Of a stretch of DNA of 64,000 nucleotides, positions 8,405-17,753 are shown in pieces (position 1 is the stretch's first letter; each line of letters starts with the position of its first letter). The notes beneath the pieces were generated by a model, which was not told where the DNA came from, did no database searches, and worked only from the letters and a program-made list of their open reading frames with translations. This stretch comes from Megasphaera sp. AM44-1BH (lineage in GTDB: Bacteria; Bacillota; Negativicutes; Veillonellales; Megasphaeraceae): NCBI RefSeq assembly GCF_003467125.1, contig NZ_QSFA01000004.1, positions 4,419 to 68,418 of the forward strand, in the 5' to 3' direction. The position numbers and the translations under genes were made by a program.

Positions 8405-9117
8405 AAAAAGGAACGTTATATTGCGTCGGCATGGGTCCGGGTGACCCGGAGCTTCTGACTTTCAAGGCCTGGCATGCTTTATGCCACTGCCCCGTGCTGG
8501 CACTGCCGGAAGACCAGAGCGGCCGTCAGACTGCCGCCACTATCCTGAAAGAAGCGGCAGCCCGGCAGGACGGACTGTATATGGATGAAAAGACCATGCT
8601 GTCCCTGACCTTTCCCATGACCCGTGATGCGGCGGTATTGCAAAAAGCCCATGAAGACGCATCGCAGAAGGCCGCTGCTGTCCTCGACCAGGGACTGGAT
8701 ATAGCACTCATTACCCTGGGCTGCCCGACGGTCTATGCGTCGTGTATGTATATTCAGAAAGAAATCCGCCGCAGGGGCTATAATACAGTCGTCATTCCCG
8801 GTATTACCAGTTTTTCGGCGGCCGCGGCCCGTCTGGGGCAGTCCCTGTGTGAAAAAGACGAACCCCTTCTCATCGTACCGGCCGGACGGGACGATATACC
8901 GGACCTCCTGGACGTACAAGGAAGCAAAGTCCTCATGAAGGTGCCCCGCCATATGGGTGCGTTAAAAAAACAGCTGCAGGAAAAAGGCCTGTTGTCCTGT
9001 GCGTCTCTGGTAGAACGCTGCGGCCTTCCCGGAGAACGGGTATGTACGGATATACGCGATGTAGACGATACAGGATATTTTTCTGTGATTCTCGTAAGAC
9101 AGGAGGATGACCTATGA
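8401..9117 (+). CDS. cbiL: Cobalt-factor II C20-methyltransferase
   Basis: 238 residues of the tetrapyrrole SAM-methyltransferase fold. The N-terminal YCVGMGPGDPELLTFKA and the long precorrin-2-type insert before LITLGCPTVYAS distinguish CbiL/CobI from the other methyltransferases here; VIPGITSFSAAAARLG supplies the SAM/substrate loop. It methylates C20 of cobalt-factor II. Overlaps cbiD and cbiF by four bases each. Confidence 0.9.
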   Translation: MKKGTLYCVGMGPGDPELLTFKAWHALCHCPVLALPEDQSGRQTAATILKEAAARQDGLYMDEKTMLSLTFPMTRDAAVLQKAHEDASQKAAAVLDQGLDIALITLGCPTVYASCMYIQKEIRRRGYNTVVIPGITSFSAAAARLGQSLCEKDEPLLIVPAGRDDIPDLLDVQGSKVLMKVPRHMGALKKQLQEKGLLSCASLVERCGLPGERVCTDIRDVDDTGYFSVILVRQEDDL

Positions 9118-9869
9118 TATATTTTGTCGGAGCCGGCCCGGGAGCCGTCGATCTCATAACCGTACGGGGCCAGAAACTGCTTGAAGAAGCAGACCTCATT
9201 ATTTATGCTGGATCGCTGGTCAATCCGCATCTGCTCCAGTTTGCAAAAGAAGGATGCCACATCTGCAACAGCGCCTCCATGACACTGGAAGATGTCCTCC
9301 GCGAAATGGAGCAGGCTGAGAAAAAAGGCTGGATGACGGTCCGCCTGCATACGGGCGACCCCTGCCTGTATGGCGCTATCCGCGAGCAGATGGACGCCTT
9401 GGACCAGCGGCATATTGCCTATACGTATGTGCCAGGCGTTAGTTCTTTTTCCGCCGCAGCCGCTGCCGTCCGCAAAGAATACACCCTGCCCGGCATCAGC
9501 CAGTCGGTCATTATCACCCGCATGGAGGGACGGACTCCTGTACCGGACGGGCAGCGCATTGCCGACTATGCGGTTCATCATGCGACCATGGTCATTTTCC
9601 TCAGCACGGGCCTTCTGGACAAACTGCAGACTGAACTCATCCGTGGCGGATACGCAGAGGATACGCCGGCAGCTATCGTATACAAGGCATCCTGGCCGGA
9701 TGAACGGGTCTTTTACTGCACCGTCTCGACTCTGGTAGAAACGGCAGCAGCTGCCGGGATTACCCGGACGGCACTCATCCTGGTCGGTGATTTCCTCGAT
9801 GGCTCCTATGACCGGAGTAAGTTATATGACCCGGCCTTTACCCATGGATACCGCAAAGCGTTCCAATAG
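9114..9869 (+). CDS. cbiF: Cobalt-precorrin-4 C11-methyltransferase
   Basis: 251 residues. IYFVGAGPGAVDLITVRG and IIYAGSLVNPHLL at the N-terminus, then HTGDPCLYGAIREQM and YVPGVSSFSAAAAAV, are the CbiF/CobM pattern. It adds the C11 methyl group before ring contraction is completed by CbiG. The start overlaps the cbiL stop (ATGA); cbiG follows after 23 bases with its own strong ribosome site. Confidence 0.93.
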   Translation: MIYFVGAGPGAVDLITVRGQKLLEEADLIIYAGSLVNPHLLQFAKEGCHICNSASMTLEDVLREMEQAEKKGWMTVRLHTGDPCLYGAIREQMDALDQRHIAYTYVPGVSSFSAAAAAVRKEYTLPGISQSVIITRMEGRTPVPDGQRIADYAVHHATMVIFLSTGLLDKLQTELIRGGYAEDTPAAIVYKASWPDERVFYCTVSTLVETAAAAGITRTALILVGDFLDGSYDRSKLYDPAFTHGYRKAFQ

Positions 9870-9892
9870 CTCGTGTGAGAGGAGATGAAACG

Positions 9893-10948
9893 ATGAAGGC
9901 AGTCTTGTTTTCCTTTACCCGGCGCGGTGCCAGACTCAGTATTTCCGTACAATCGTATCTGAAACTGTGTGGCTGGCAGGTCCGGGCATTGACAGGAAAG
10001 AAATTTATTTCCCTCGATTCCAAGCTGGAAGAAATCGAACCGGATCTGGTCAGTTGTACCGGCCAGGCTTTTTCTGAAGCAGAACTTCTAGTCTTTATCG
10101 GGGCATCGGGCATTGCCGTGCGCAGTATTGCCCCGTATATTAAAAGCAAGACGACTGATCCGGCCGTCCTGGTCATCGATGAAAAAGGGCAGTATGTCAT
10201 TCCCCTCCTTTCGGGACACATAGGCGGTGCCAACCAGATGTCCCGGAAACTGGCAGGTTATCTCCATGGCCAGCCGGTCATTACGACGGCGACCGATGTC
10301 AATCATCTCTTTGCCGTCGATGAATGGGCGGCACGGAATCACATGGTCATTTCGTCCATGCGGGAAGCCAAGGCATTCTCGGCAGGCCTTTTGGACGGCG
10401 GCCCTGTCGGGGTATACAGTGATTTCCCAGTAGAAGGCGCACTGCCGGAAGGTCTGGAAATGCAGCCGTCAGGACCTCTTGGCATGGCGGTCACTCTTAG
10501 TCAGGATTGTTATCCCTTTGCCGAAACGGTCGTGCTCCGGCCGCGCATCATCCACCTGGGCATCGGCTGCCGCAAGGATACGCCGGAGGAAGCTATCAGC
10601 CGCCTCGTGCTGCGGGAATTGCGCCGCCTGCGCATTAGTCTGAATCTCGTCGCCGATATTGCGACCATCGATATAAAGAAACAGGAAACGGGCCTGCTGC
10701 ATTTCGCCAGGAATAATGCCATCCCCATTCATTTTTATTCGGCAGAGCAGCTAAATGCGGCGCCGGGTCTGGGATTTGCCTCGTCCCGGTTCGTACAGAA
10801 AACGACGGGGACCGACAATGTCTGTGAACGGGCTGCCGTACTGGCCAGCCGGGGAGGCCGTCTGCTGTTGCATAAAACCGTCCGCGATGGCGTGACGTTG
10901 GCCATTGCCTGTGAAGAATTCTGCGTCAATTTTGAAATGATGGAGTAA
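9893..10948 (+). CDS. cbiG: Cobalt-precorrin-5A hydrolase
   Basis: 351 residues. The central SGHIGGANQMSRKLAGYL and the N-terminal LVFIGASGIAVRSIAPYI are typical of CbiG, which opens the lactone ring and releases acetaldehyde during ring contraction. The C-terminal part (IHLGIGCRKDTPEEAI) is the conserved CbiG C-terminal domain. The ATG at 9893 is preceded by GAGAGGAG (9878-9885); an in-frame GTG at 9875 lies upstream of that site and was rejected. cbiH starts four bases after the stop. Confidence 0.92.
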   Translation: MKAVLFSFTRRGARLSISVQSYLKLCGWQVRALTGKKFISLDSKLEEIEPDLVSCTGQAFSEAELLVFIGASGIAVRSIAPYIKSKTTDPAVLVIDEKGQYVIPLLSGHIGGANQMSRKLAGYLHGQPVITTATDVNHLFAVDEWAARNHMVISSMREAKAFSAGLLDGGPVGVYSDFPVEGALPEGLEMQPSGPLGMAVTLSQDCYPFAETVVLRPRIIHLGIGCRKDTPEEAISRLVLRELRRLRISLNLVADIATIDIKKQETGLLHFARNNAIPIHFYSAEQLNAAPGLGFASSRFVQKTTGTDNVCERAAVLASRGGRLLLHKTVRDGVTLAIACEEFCVNFEMME

Positions 10949-10952
10949 CCCT

Positions 10953-11687
10953 ATGAATAAAAAATTATATGTCATCGGTATCGGGCCCGGCTCTCGTGAG
11001 GAAATGACTTTCCGGGCTGCTCACGCACTGGAAGAATGTGATGTCATTGCTGGTTATAAGACTTATACGGACCTCATCCGGGCCGATTATCCAGATAAAG
11101 ACTATATCGTTACGGGCATGACGAAAGAGACGGACCGCTGCCGCATGGCTCTGGAACGGGCACAGGATGGCGCCTGTGTCGCTCTCGTATCCAGTGGCGA
11201 TGCTGGCGTCTATGGCATGGCCGGCCTGGTGTATCAGCTGGGCACCGCCTATCCCGATGTGGATATTACGGTCATACCGGGGATTACGGCGGCCTGTTCC
11301 GGAGCAGCCCGTCTGGGAGCCCCGCTCATGAATGATTTCTGCCTCATTTCCCTGAGCGACCTCATGACGCCGTGGGAAACGATTGAAAAGCGTCTCGACT
11401 ATGCCGCAGCAGCTGATTTTGTCATCTGCCTGTACAATCCGGGAAGCCACAAGCGGGCTGATTACCTCAGGAAAGCCTGCGCGATTATCTTACGCCATCA
11501 GAAGAGAACCGTTCCTGCCGGCCTGGTCCACCATATCGGCCGGCAGGGAGAAGAAACGAAGCTCATGACACTGGAAGAATTGCAGGATGTTGAGGCTGAT
11601 ATGTTCACGACCGTATTCATCGGAAACAGCCAGACGGAAGTCATCGATGGCCACATGGTGACGCCCCGCGGATACAAGCTGCTGTGA
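10953..11687 (+). CDS. cbiH: Cobalt-factor III C17-methyltransferase (ring contraction)
   Basis: 244 residues. KLYVIGIGPGSREEMTFRA, AGYKTYTDLI, SSGDAGVYGMAGLVYQL and ITAACSGAARLGAPLMNDF are the CbiH/CobJ series. It methylates C17 and drives ring contraction. The stop overlaps the start of cbiJ. Confidence 0.95.
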   Translation: MNKKLYVIGIGPGSREEMTFRAAHALEECDVIAGYKTYTDLIRADYPDKDYIVTGMTKETDRCRMALERAQDGACVALVSSGDAGVYGMAGLVYQLGTAYPDVDITVIPGITAACSGAARLGAPLMNDFCLISLSDLMTPWETIEKRLDYAAAADFVICLYNPGSHKRADYLRKACAIILRHQKRTVPAGLVHHIGRQGEETKLMTLEELQDVEADMFTTVFIGNSQTEVIDGHMVTPRGYKLL

Positions 11688-12442
11688 TGGGGGCGCTTTG
11701 GATTATCGGCGGTACAACTGAAGGCCGGGAGCTGGCTGACTATGCCGGCAGAAAGGGAATCGGGACGTATGTCACGGTGGCTACAGCATACGGCGCGTCC
11801 CTGATCCAGTCATGGCCGTCCCTTGTGGTCTGTACGGGACGGCTGACCGAGGAGGCTATGGAACGATTCCTGACAGAGCATGCCATTTCCCTGGTAGTCG
11901 ATGCCAGCCATCCCTATGCGTCAGTCGTGACCGATAACTGCCGTGCGGCCTGTATGCGCCGCCATATCCTGTATATCCGTGTGGCCCGGCCTGTCTCCCC
12001 GCACAGGGATGTTCTTGCCGTCTATTCCATGGAAGAGGCGGCAATGGTCCTCAGTCATACAGAGGGAAATGTCTTTCTCACGACGGGCAGTAAGAATCTG
12101 GATGTGTTCACTCATGTCCCGTCCTATGAAAAGCGGTTTTACGTACGCATCCTGCCTCTCAGGGATTCGCTGGAACGGGCTTTATCTCTGGGATATGCGC
12201 CAGGACATATCATCTGTATGCAGGGACCTTTTTCGGCGGAGCTGAATGTGGCCATGTTCCGTCAGTACAAAGCCCGCTTTGTCGTCACCAAAGATTCGGG
12301 AAAACCGGGCGGATTTACAGAAAAACAGGAGGCAGCCCGCATGGCTGGTGCCCGGCTGATTGTCGTCGGACGGCCGCCGGAAACAGGCGATTCGCTGCAG
12401 TCCGTAAAGGCGCGGCTCGATGCTCTTTGCCACAACCTATAA
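11687..12442 (+). CDS. cbiJ: Cobalt-precorrin-6A reductase
   Basis: About 251 residues. The nucleotide-binding start ALWIIGGTTEGRELADYAG, the middle LVVDASHPYASVVTDNCRAA and the C-terminal TKDSGKPGGFTEKQEAAR are characteristic of CbiJ/CobK, an NAD(P)H-dependent reductase of precorrin-6A. Either the ATG at 11687 or the GTG at 11684 could serve as start; both overlap the cbiH stop. cbiET follows after a short gap with a GGAGAGGAG site. Confidence 0.92.
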   Translation: MGALWIIGGTTEGRELADYAGRKGIGTYVTVATAYGASLIQSWPSLVVCTGRLTEEAMERFLTEHAISLVVDASHPYASVVTDNCRAACMRRHILYIRVARPVSPHRDVLAVYSMEEAAMVLSHTEGNVFLTTGSKNLDVFTHVPSYEKRFYVRILPLRDSLERALSLGYAPGHIICMQGPFSAELNVAMFRQYKARFVVTKDSGKPGGFTEKQEAARMAGARLIVVGRPPETGDSLQSVKARLDALCHNL

Positions 12443-12464
12443 GAACAGATGGAGAGGAGAAGAA

Positions 12465-13715
12465 ATGATGGATGTCTATGTCATCGGTATTGGTCCGGGA
12501 AATCCGGCTTATCTGACAGAACGGGCCCGTTCTATCATCGCGGCCTGCCCGGTCCTTGCCGGAGACCGGCGTATGCTGGCTCCCTTTGAAATGGAAGGGA
12601 AACAGCTCGTCGCGACGTACAAGATGGAGGAACTGCGCCAGCTGGCAGCGTCCCTGCTTCCTGATGGCGGTCCACTGGCCATACTGGTGTCGGGCGATGT
12701 CGGATTCTATAGCCTGGCAGCGCTCGTAAAGGACCTGCCGGGATGCCGTATTCATCGCATCCCCGGCATCAGCAGCCTCGTATATTTTGCCTCTCTTTTG
12801 CAGACGAACTGGCACGATGCGTACATCGTCAGCCGCCATGGGCGATGCGATTCCCTGACAGAGGCTGTACGCCATCACGGGAAGGTATTCTGCCTCACCG
12901 GTGGCAGTGACACGCCGGCCGCCTTATGCCAGACGCTCTGTCATGCCGGGTTGGGACAGGTCCGGGTGGCTGTGGGATGCCGCCTTTCCTATGAAGATGA
13001 ACAGGTAACCGAAGGTACGGCAGAAGAACTGGCAGGCTGTCCGGAAGACGATTCTCTGGCTGTCATGATGATCTGGAATGACGGGGCCCGTCCATGGCAG
13101 CGGCCGGTCCACGGTCTTCCTGACGAGTCTTTCATCCGTGGCAATGCCCCCATGACCAAGCAGGAAATCCGCAGTATCGCCCTGTCCCGGCTGGCACCAT
13201 CCCCGGATGCCGTCGTCTATGATATTGGGGCCGGTACCGGTTCCTGTACGGTGGAACTGGCTCTTCTGGTCCCGATGGGAGAAGTTTTTGCCTTCGAAAT
13301 CGATGCCGAGGCCCGGACGGTCCTTGACGCCAATATCGATCATTTTTCCCTGAGCAACGTGACCGTCGTCGCCGGGAACGCCGCCCGGACATTGCCTGAT
13401 GTGACTGCCGTTCCGGACGCTGTGTTTATCGGCGGGACGAAAGGGAACATATCGGCCATACTGGATGAGATATACCGCAAGAACCCTGCCTGCCGCATCG
13501 TCATGACGGCCATCACCGTCGAGACACTGGCAGCGGTTACGGCGTATTATGCAGCCCGTCACGATTATATACTGGATATCACCCAGGTCATGACAGCCCG
13601 GTCACGTCATATAGGCAGCAGCCATATGATGATGGCCCAGAATCCCGTGTATATCATGACTGCCGTCTGCAAAACCGCCCCAGACGGAGAGAGGAGAACT
13701 TCATGCCCACAGTGA
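12465..13715 (+). CDS. cbiET: Fused cobalt-precorrin-7 C5-/precorrin-6B C15-methyltransferase
   Basis: 416 residues joining two enzymes. Residues 1 to about 210 are CbiE (YVIGIGPGNPAYLTERA, LVSGDVGFYSLAALV, IPGISSLVYFASLL). From about 225 the protein is CbiT, a class I methyltransferase with the SAM loop YDIGAGTGSCTVELALL (about 251-267) and FIGGTKGNISAILDEI. It methylates C5 and C15 and decarboxylates C12. Such CbiE-CbiT (CobL-like) fusions are known. ATG codons at 12465 and 12468 are both possible. Overlaps cbiA by 13 bases. Confidence 0.93.
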   Translation: MMDVYVIGIGPGNPAYLTERARSIIAACPVLAGDRRMLAPFEMEGKQLVATYKMEELRQLAASLLPDGGPLAILVSGDVGFYSLAALVKDLPGCRIHRIPGISSLVYFASLLQTNWHDAYIVSRHGRCDSLTEAVRHHGKVFCLTGGSDTPAALCQTLCHAGLGQVRVAVGCRLSYEDEQVTEGTAEELAGCPEDDSLAVMMIWNDGARPWQRPVHGLPDESFIRGNAPMTKQEIRSIALSRLAPSPDAVVYDIGAGTGSCTVELALLVPMGEVFAFEIDAEARTVLDANIDHFSLSNVTVVAGNAARTLPDVTAVPDAVFIGGTKGNISAILDEIYRKNPACRIVMTAITVETLAAVTAYYAARHDYILDITQVMTARSRHIGSSHMMMAQNPVYIMTAVCKTAPDGERRTSCPQ

Positions 13716-15091
13716 ATCTGCCACGCCTCATGATGGCTGCGGCCAGCAGTCGCAGCGGCAAGACGACCGTCGTCTGCACACTCCTGGAACTGCTGCGCCA
13801 GCGGAACTACAAGGCAGCTGCTTTTAAGAGTGGGCCCGATTATATTGATCCTATGTTCCATACGCGGGTGCTGGATACGCCGTCGTATAATCTGGATCTG
13901 TTCCTCCTGGGACGGGGCGGAAAGGGAAGGCAGGAAGCCTGCCGCCTGTTGGGACGGCATGGCAGACAGAAGAAGATTGCCGTACTGGAAGGAGCCATGG
14001 GCTATTACGACGGCATCGGTACGGGCAGTGAAGCCAGTGCCTATGAACTGGCCGCCGCGACGGAAACACCGGTCGTGATCGTCGTCGATGGCCGCGGCAG
14101 TGCCCTGACACTGGCGGCCGTTCTAAAAGGGCTGGCTGTGTTTCGCAAAGACAGTCATATTGCCGGTTTCATTGTCAACCGGATAAAACCCATGGTATAT
14201 GACCGTTACTATCGCGTCTGGGAAAAAGAATCGGGACTTACTGCACTGGGATATCTGCCGGACATGCCGGATTGTTCCTTTTCCAGCCGTCATCTGGGAC
14301 TGGTGACGGCTTCAGAAATCGAAAACCTGCAGGATATACTGGGAAAGTTAGCCGATGCAGGGGCAAAAAGCCTGGACTGGGATGCGATAATGAAGCTGGC
14401 CCGCACGGCTCTGCCTCTTGCCTGGGATGAACCGGAAATGCCGGCTCCGGCAGATACGGTTCGTCTGGCTGTCGCCCGGGATGAGGCATTCTGCTTCTAC
14501 TATGAAGACAGTCTGGATACCTTGCGGTCTTGTGGGGCGGAGCTGATTTTCTTCAGTCCCCTTCACGACGGCAGCCTGCCTGATTGTGACGGCCTCTATC
14601 TGGGTGGCGGCTATCCGGAACTGCATGCACAGGATCTGAGCCGGAACGGGAGCATGCTCACATCCATCCGGCAGGCCATCCGGCAGGGCATGCCCTGTCT
14701 GGCTGAATGCGGAGGATTCATGTATCTACATGATTATTACCGCTGTCAGAACGGGCAATTGCTCCCCTGGGCCGGCGTCATTTCCGGCGAAACGTATATG
14801 ACCGGCAATCTGCGCCACTTTGGCTACGTGACGCTGGAGGCACAACAGGATACGCTTTTGCTATCCCGTGGTGAGACCATGACAGCCCATGAATTCCACT
14901 ATTCCGTCAGTACTGCCTCTGATGATGCCTGTATGGCCTATAAGGCCGGGAGCAGCCGCCAATGGACATCCATCGTTGCCAGAGGCCGCCTCTTTGCCGG
15001 GTATCCTCATATCCATCTCTGCGGCTATCCGGACTGTGCATCCCGATTTATCGATGCCTGCCGCCATTTCAGAAAGGAAGTGCAACCATGA
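13703..15091 (+). CDS. cbiA: Cobyrinic acid a,c-diamide synthase
   Basis: 462 residues, the normal length. N-terminal P-loop AASSRSGKTT (14-22) and KSGPDYIDPMFH, then a C-terminal class I glutamine amidotransferase domain with the nucleophile Cys in CLAECGGFMYLHD (about residue 335) and a closing HEFHYS region. It amidates the a and c carboxylates using glutamine and ATP. The start lies within the end of cbiET; the stop overlaps the start of cbiC (ATGA). Confidence 0.95.
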   Translation: MPTVNLPRLMMAAASSRSGKTTVVCTLLELLRQRNYKAAAFKSGPDYIDPMFHTRVLDTPSYNLDLFLLGRGGKGRQEACRLLGRHGRQKKIAVLEGAMGYYDGIGTGSEASAYELAAATETPVVIVVDGRGSALTLAAVLKGLAVFRKDSHIAGFIVNRIKPMVYDRYYRVWEKESGLTALGYLPDMPDCSFSSRHLGLVTASEIENLQDILGKLADAGAKSLDWDAIMKLARTALPLAWDEPEMPAPADTVRLAVARDEAFCFYYEDSLDTLRSCGAELIFFSPLHDGSLPDCDGLYLGGGYPELHAQDLSRNGSMLTSIRQAIRQGMPCLAECGGFMYLHDYYRCQNGQLLPWAGVISGETYMTGNLRHFGYVTLEAQQDTLLLSRGETMTAHEFHYSVSTASDDACMAYKAGSSRQWTSIVARGRLFAGYPHIHLCGYPDCASRFIDACRHFRKEVQP

Positions 15092-15720
15092 AAATAGAAC
15101 ATATCCTGCCTGCTGATATTGAACGGCGCAGTATGGAAATCATCGAAGAAGAACTGGGGGATATTATCCTTCCTACGGAGGAAAAAGATATTATCAAGCG
15201 TGTTGTCCATACGACGGCTGATTTTGATTACGTACGGAACCTGCGTTTCAGTCCCAGTGCTATCCGGCGCGGCCTGGAAGCGCTGAAGCATGGCTGCACG
15301 ATTGTCACCGATACGAATATGGCCTGTATGGGTATCAGCGCGCCAGGACTTAAACGACTTGGGGCCAGCAAAGTGTGCTATATGGCCGATAGTGATGTGG
15401 CACAGGCGGCCAGGGCACAGGGGACGACGCGGGCGCAGGCATCTATGGACAAAGCAGCCGGTCTTACAGGGCCACTGATCATAGCCGTCGGCAATGCGCC
15501 TACGGCTTTATTGCGGCTGAAAGAACTCATAGAGAACGGGCGGATCAATCCGGATCTGGTCATTGCCGTACCGGTGGGATTCGTAAACGTCGTCTATGCC
15601 AAGGAAGAAATCATGGAAGCCGGCGTTCCCTACATCACTGCTATAGGGCGCAAGGGCGGCAGCAATGTCGCGGCGGCTATCTGCAATGCCCTGATTTATA
15701 AATTGACGCGCCAGGCCTGA
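15088..15720 (+). CDS. cbiC: Cobalt-precorrin-8X methylmutase
   Basis: 210 residues. VHTTADFDYVRNLRFSP contains the CbiC active-site His region; TIVTDTNMACMGI and AVGNAPTALLRLKELIE are also diagnostic. It moves the C11 methyl group to C12, giving cobyrinate. The ATG at 15088 overlaps the cbiA stop. An upstream in-frame extension would run through the cbiA coding sequence and was not used. Last ring-building gene; no cobaltochelatase, cbiP, cbiB or cobUST gene follows in this window. Confidence 0.95.
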   Translation: MKIEHILPADIERRSMEIIEEELGDIILPTEEKDIIKRVVHTTADFDYVRNLRFSPSAIRRGLEALKHGCTIVTDTNMACMGISAPGLKRLGASKVCYMADSDVAQAARAQGTTRAQASMDKAAGLTGPLIIAVGNAPTALLRLKELIENGRINPDLVIAVPVGFVNVVYAKEEIMEAGVPYITAIGRKGGSNVAAAICNALIYKLTRQA

Positions 15721-15743
15721 CTACCTGGAAGAAAAGAGGGGAT

Positions 15744-16946
15744 ATGATGAATTGGAAAGTCGTTCTGGCTATTCTGACCTGCAACATCCTCTTTATGTCC
15801 TTCAGCTATACGATGCTCATTCCCTTCCTGCCACTCTATCTGACGGACGAACTGGGAGTCCTGCCGGGAGATATCCATCTCTGGTCGGGCATCGTGTTTT
15901 CGTCTACCTTTCTGGTCAGTACCATCATGGCACCCATATGGGGGAAACTGGCTGATGCCCATGGGAAAAAGCCCATGGCTATCCGGTCGTGCCTGTTCCT
16001 GTCGCTCAGTTATTTCTGTGGCGGTCTGGTCACCTCGCCGGAGCAGCTGACACTCATGCGGCTCCTACAGGGCTTTGCCTACGGGCTGTGGCCTATGGAT
16101 CTGGCCATTATGACACTCTATGCTCCCGAAGAAAAGCTCGGATTCTGCCTGGGGACCATGCAGGGGGTCATGACGGCCGGCAGTGTCCTGGGCCCTCTGT
16201 TTGGCGGCATCCTGTCCGATTTGTTCGGCATGCGCTTTTCCTTTTTTATCGCCGCTTTTTTCCTGTTCCTCAACGGCCTCATGTTCATTTTCTTTATCAA
16301 AGAGCCGCCTGATCCGGGAAAAGACGATGCCAGAAAAGAGCACCATTTGACCCAGATGGATGTATTGCGCCAGCCTCTTCTGCGCAATATGCTGCTGTGT
16401 GGGGCGCTGATCCAGATGGTCATCTTCATTCTCCAGCCTGTCCTGTCTACGTATATTACCAGCCTGGCCGGGGACATTCCCAATCTGACACTTACAACGG
16501 GATTCGTCATTTCTCTGTCCGGCGTTTCCGGTGCCATTGCAGCGCCTTTATGGGGGAAAGCGGGACAGAAAAAGGGATTCATCCGCATTCTCACTATATC
16601 GATTTTTGTCACCGGTATCGGGGAAGCTCTGCAGGGACTCCCCAGCACACTGGCAGCGTTTTCCCTTACCCAGTTTACCATCGGCCTCTGTTTTTCCGGC
16701 ATCAATCCGGCCCTCAATGCCATCATGGCTCAGCATACGCCGCCGGATTTCAAGGGACGTATTTACGGCCTGCTGTTTACGGCACAGCAGCTCGGTTCCA
16801 TGGCGGGGCCCCTCCTGGGAGGGATTCTGGCTACCTGGTGGGGCATGAAATCTATCTTCTTCGTCATGTCGGTTATCCTGCTGGCAGCCAGTTTCTGGCT
16901 TTATCACACGTACCATAACCGGGACCCAAAACCGGTATGGTTCTGA
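15744..16946 (+). CDS. Major facilitator superfamily transporter
   Basis: 400 residues with about 12 hydrophobic segments. The loop motif after helix 2 is WGKLADAHGKKPMAIR, the usual MFS motif A form, repeated weakly as WGKAGQKKGFIRI in the second half. It resembles drug/small-molecule exporters of the DHA1 type. The start ATG (15744 or 15747) follows AGAGGGGA. It lies 23 bases after cbiC on the same strand with a terminator behind it, so it is probably the last gene of the cbi transcript; a link with corrinoids is possible but not shown by the sequence. Confidence 0.8.
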   Translation: MMNWKVVLAILTCNILFMSFSYTMLIPFLPLYLTDELGVLPGDIHLWSGIVFSSTFLVSTIMAPIWGKLADAHGKKPMAIRSCLFLSLSYFCGGLVTSPEQLTLMRLLQGFAYGLWPMDLAIMTLYAPEEKLGFCLGTMQGVMTAGSVLGPLFGGILSDLFGMRFSFFIAAFFLFLNGLMFIFFIKEPPDPGKDDARKEHHLTQMDVLRQPLLRNMLLCGALIQMVIFILQPVLSTYITSLAGDIPNLTLTTGFVISLSGVSGAIAAPLWGKAGQKKGFIRILTISIFVTGIGEALQGLPSTLAAFSLTQFTIGLCFSGINPALNAIMAQHTPPDFKGRIYGLLFTAQQLGSMAGPLLGGILATWWGMKSIFFVMSVILLAASFWLYHTYHNRDPKPVWF

Positions 16947-16968
16947 AAACAGCACAGGGAATACAAAA

Positions 16969-17042
16969 AAAGAGACTGTCTGTGTATCCACCCTGAAACG
17001 TTCCTGCTTGACGTTTCAGGGTACGGTACAGACAGTCTCTTT
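16969..17042. terminator. Bidirectional terminator
   Basis: AAAGAGACTGTCTGT (16969-16983) is a perfect inverted copy of 17028-17042, with an inner stem CCCTGAAACG / CGTTTCAGGG. A-run on the left and T-run on the right allow it to stop both the MFS gene and the convergent nitroreductase gene. Confidence 0.85.
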
Positions 17043-17070
17043 CACGTATCCTGCTGGTATATGACTATAT

Positions 17071-17673
17071 CTAAAATACGATTTTGACCCGTTCGTCAAT
17101 AGGCAGCTTTTCAATCGGTCCCGGCTGGCTCAGGGGCTGACCGAAGGGCATCTGGGCAATGAGCTGCCACGAAGACGGCACATCAAATTTACTGGCCAGG
17201 GCTTCGTCGATGAGCGGATTGTAATGCTGCAGATTGGCAGCCAGGCCCATGTTGGCAAAGAGTGTCCACAGGGCATACTGCATCATGCCGTTGGCCTGCT
17301 GGGCCCATGTAGGGAAGTTGGCTGCATACAGAGGGAACTGTTCCTGCAGCTTTTTCACGACATCTGTATCGTCATAATACAGAATGGTGCCGTAGGCGGC
17401 AGCAAAGGAATCGATTTTCTTTTCCGTATTGGCAAATGCTTCGGCCGGTACGACCGCCCGGAGAGTGTCTTTTGTTATCTGCCAGATTGTATCATGGGCA
17501 CTGCCATAGGCAATGATAATCCGTCCCGACTGCATATTGAAAGCTGACGGAACTTCCCGGACGACGGCTTCGATACGTGCTGTGATTTCTTCCTGGGAGA
17601 GAGTAACGTCCTTTCCCAATGTATAATTCGTACGACGTTTGGCAAACATCTGCTGTACTGTTTTTTCCATCAT
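17071..17673 (-). CDS. Nitroreductase-family oxidoreductase (Frm2/Hbn1-like)
   Basis: 200 residues. KRRTNYTLGKDVTLSQEEI at the N-terminus, VVREVPSAFNMQSGRII, and YALWTLFANMGLAANLQHYN are the pattern of the small FMN-dependent nitroreductase subgroup that includes yeast Frm2 and related bacterial proteins. Likely an FMN flavoprotein reducing nitro compounds or quinones in the cytoplasm; substrate unknown. Start at 17673 or 17670 (two ATGs), preceded on the minus strand by GAGGTGAT. It lies downstream of, and on the same strand as, the LysR gene. Confidence 0.8.
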   Translation of the reverse strand: MMEKTVQQMFAKRRTNYTLGKDVTLSQEEITARIEAVVREVPSAFNMQSGRIIIAYGSAHDTIWQITKDTLRAVVPAEAFANTEKKIDSFAAAYGTILYYDDTDVVKKLQEQFPLYAANFPTWAQQANGMMQYALWTLFANMGLAANLQHYNPLIDEALASKFDVPSSWQLIAQMPFGQPLSQPGPIEKLPIDERVKIVF

Positions 17674-17753
17674 ATCACCTCATTATAGATATATAACAAA
17701 TAACGATTATTTATTACATATAAAGTATACCAAAAATATCCACATAAGGCAAG

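Noticed and set aside
16969..17042. Insertion-sequence terminal repeat
   Set aside because: No transposase and no target duplication; position between convergent genes and the A/T-runs fit a bidirectional terminator.
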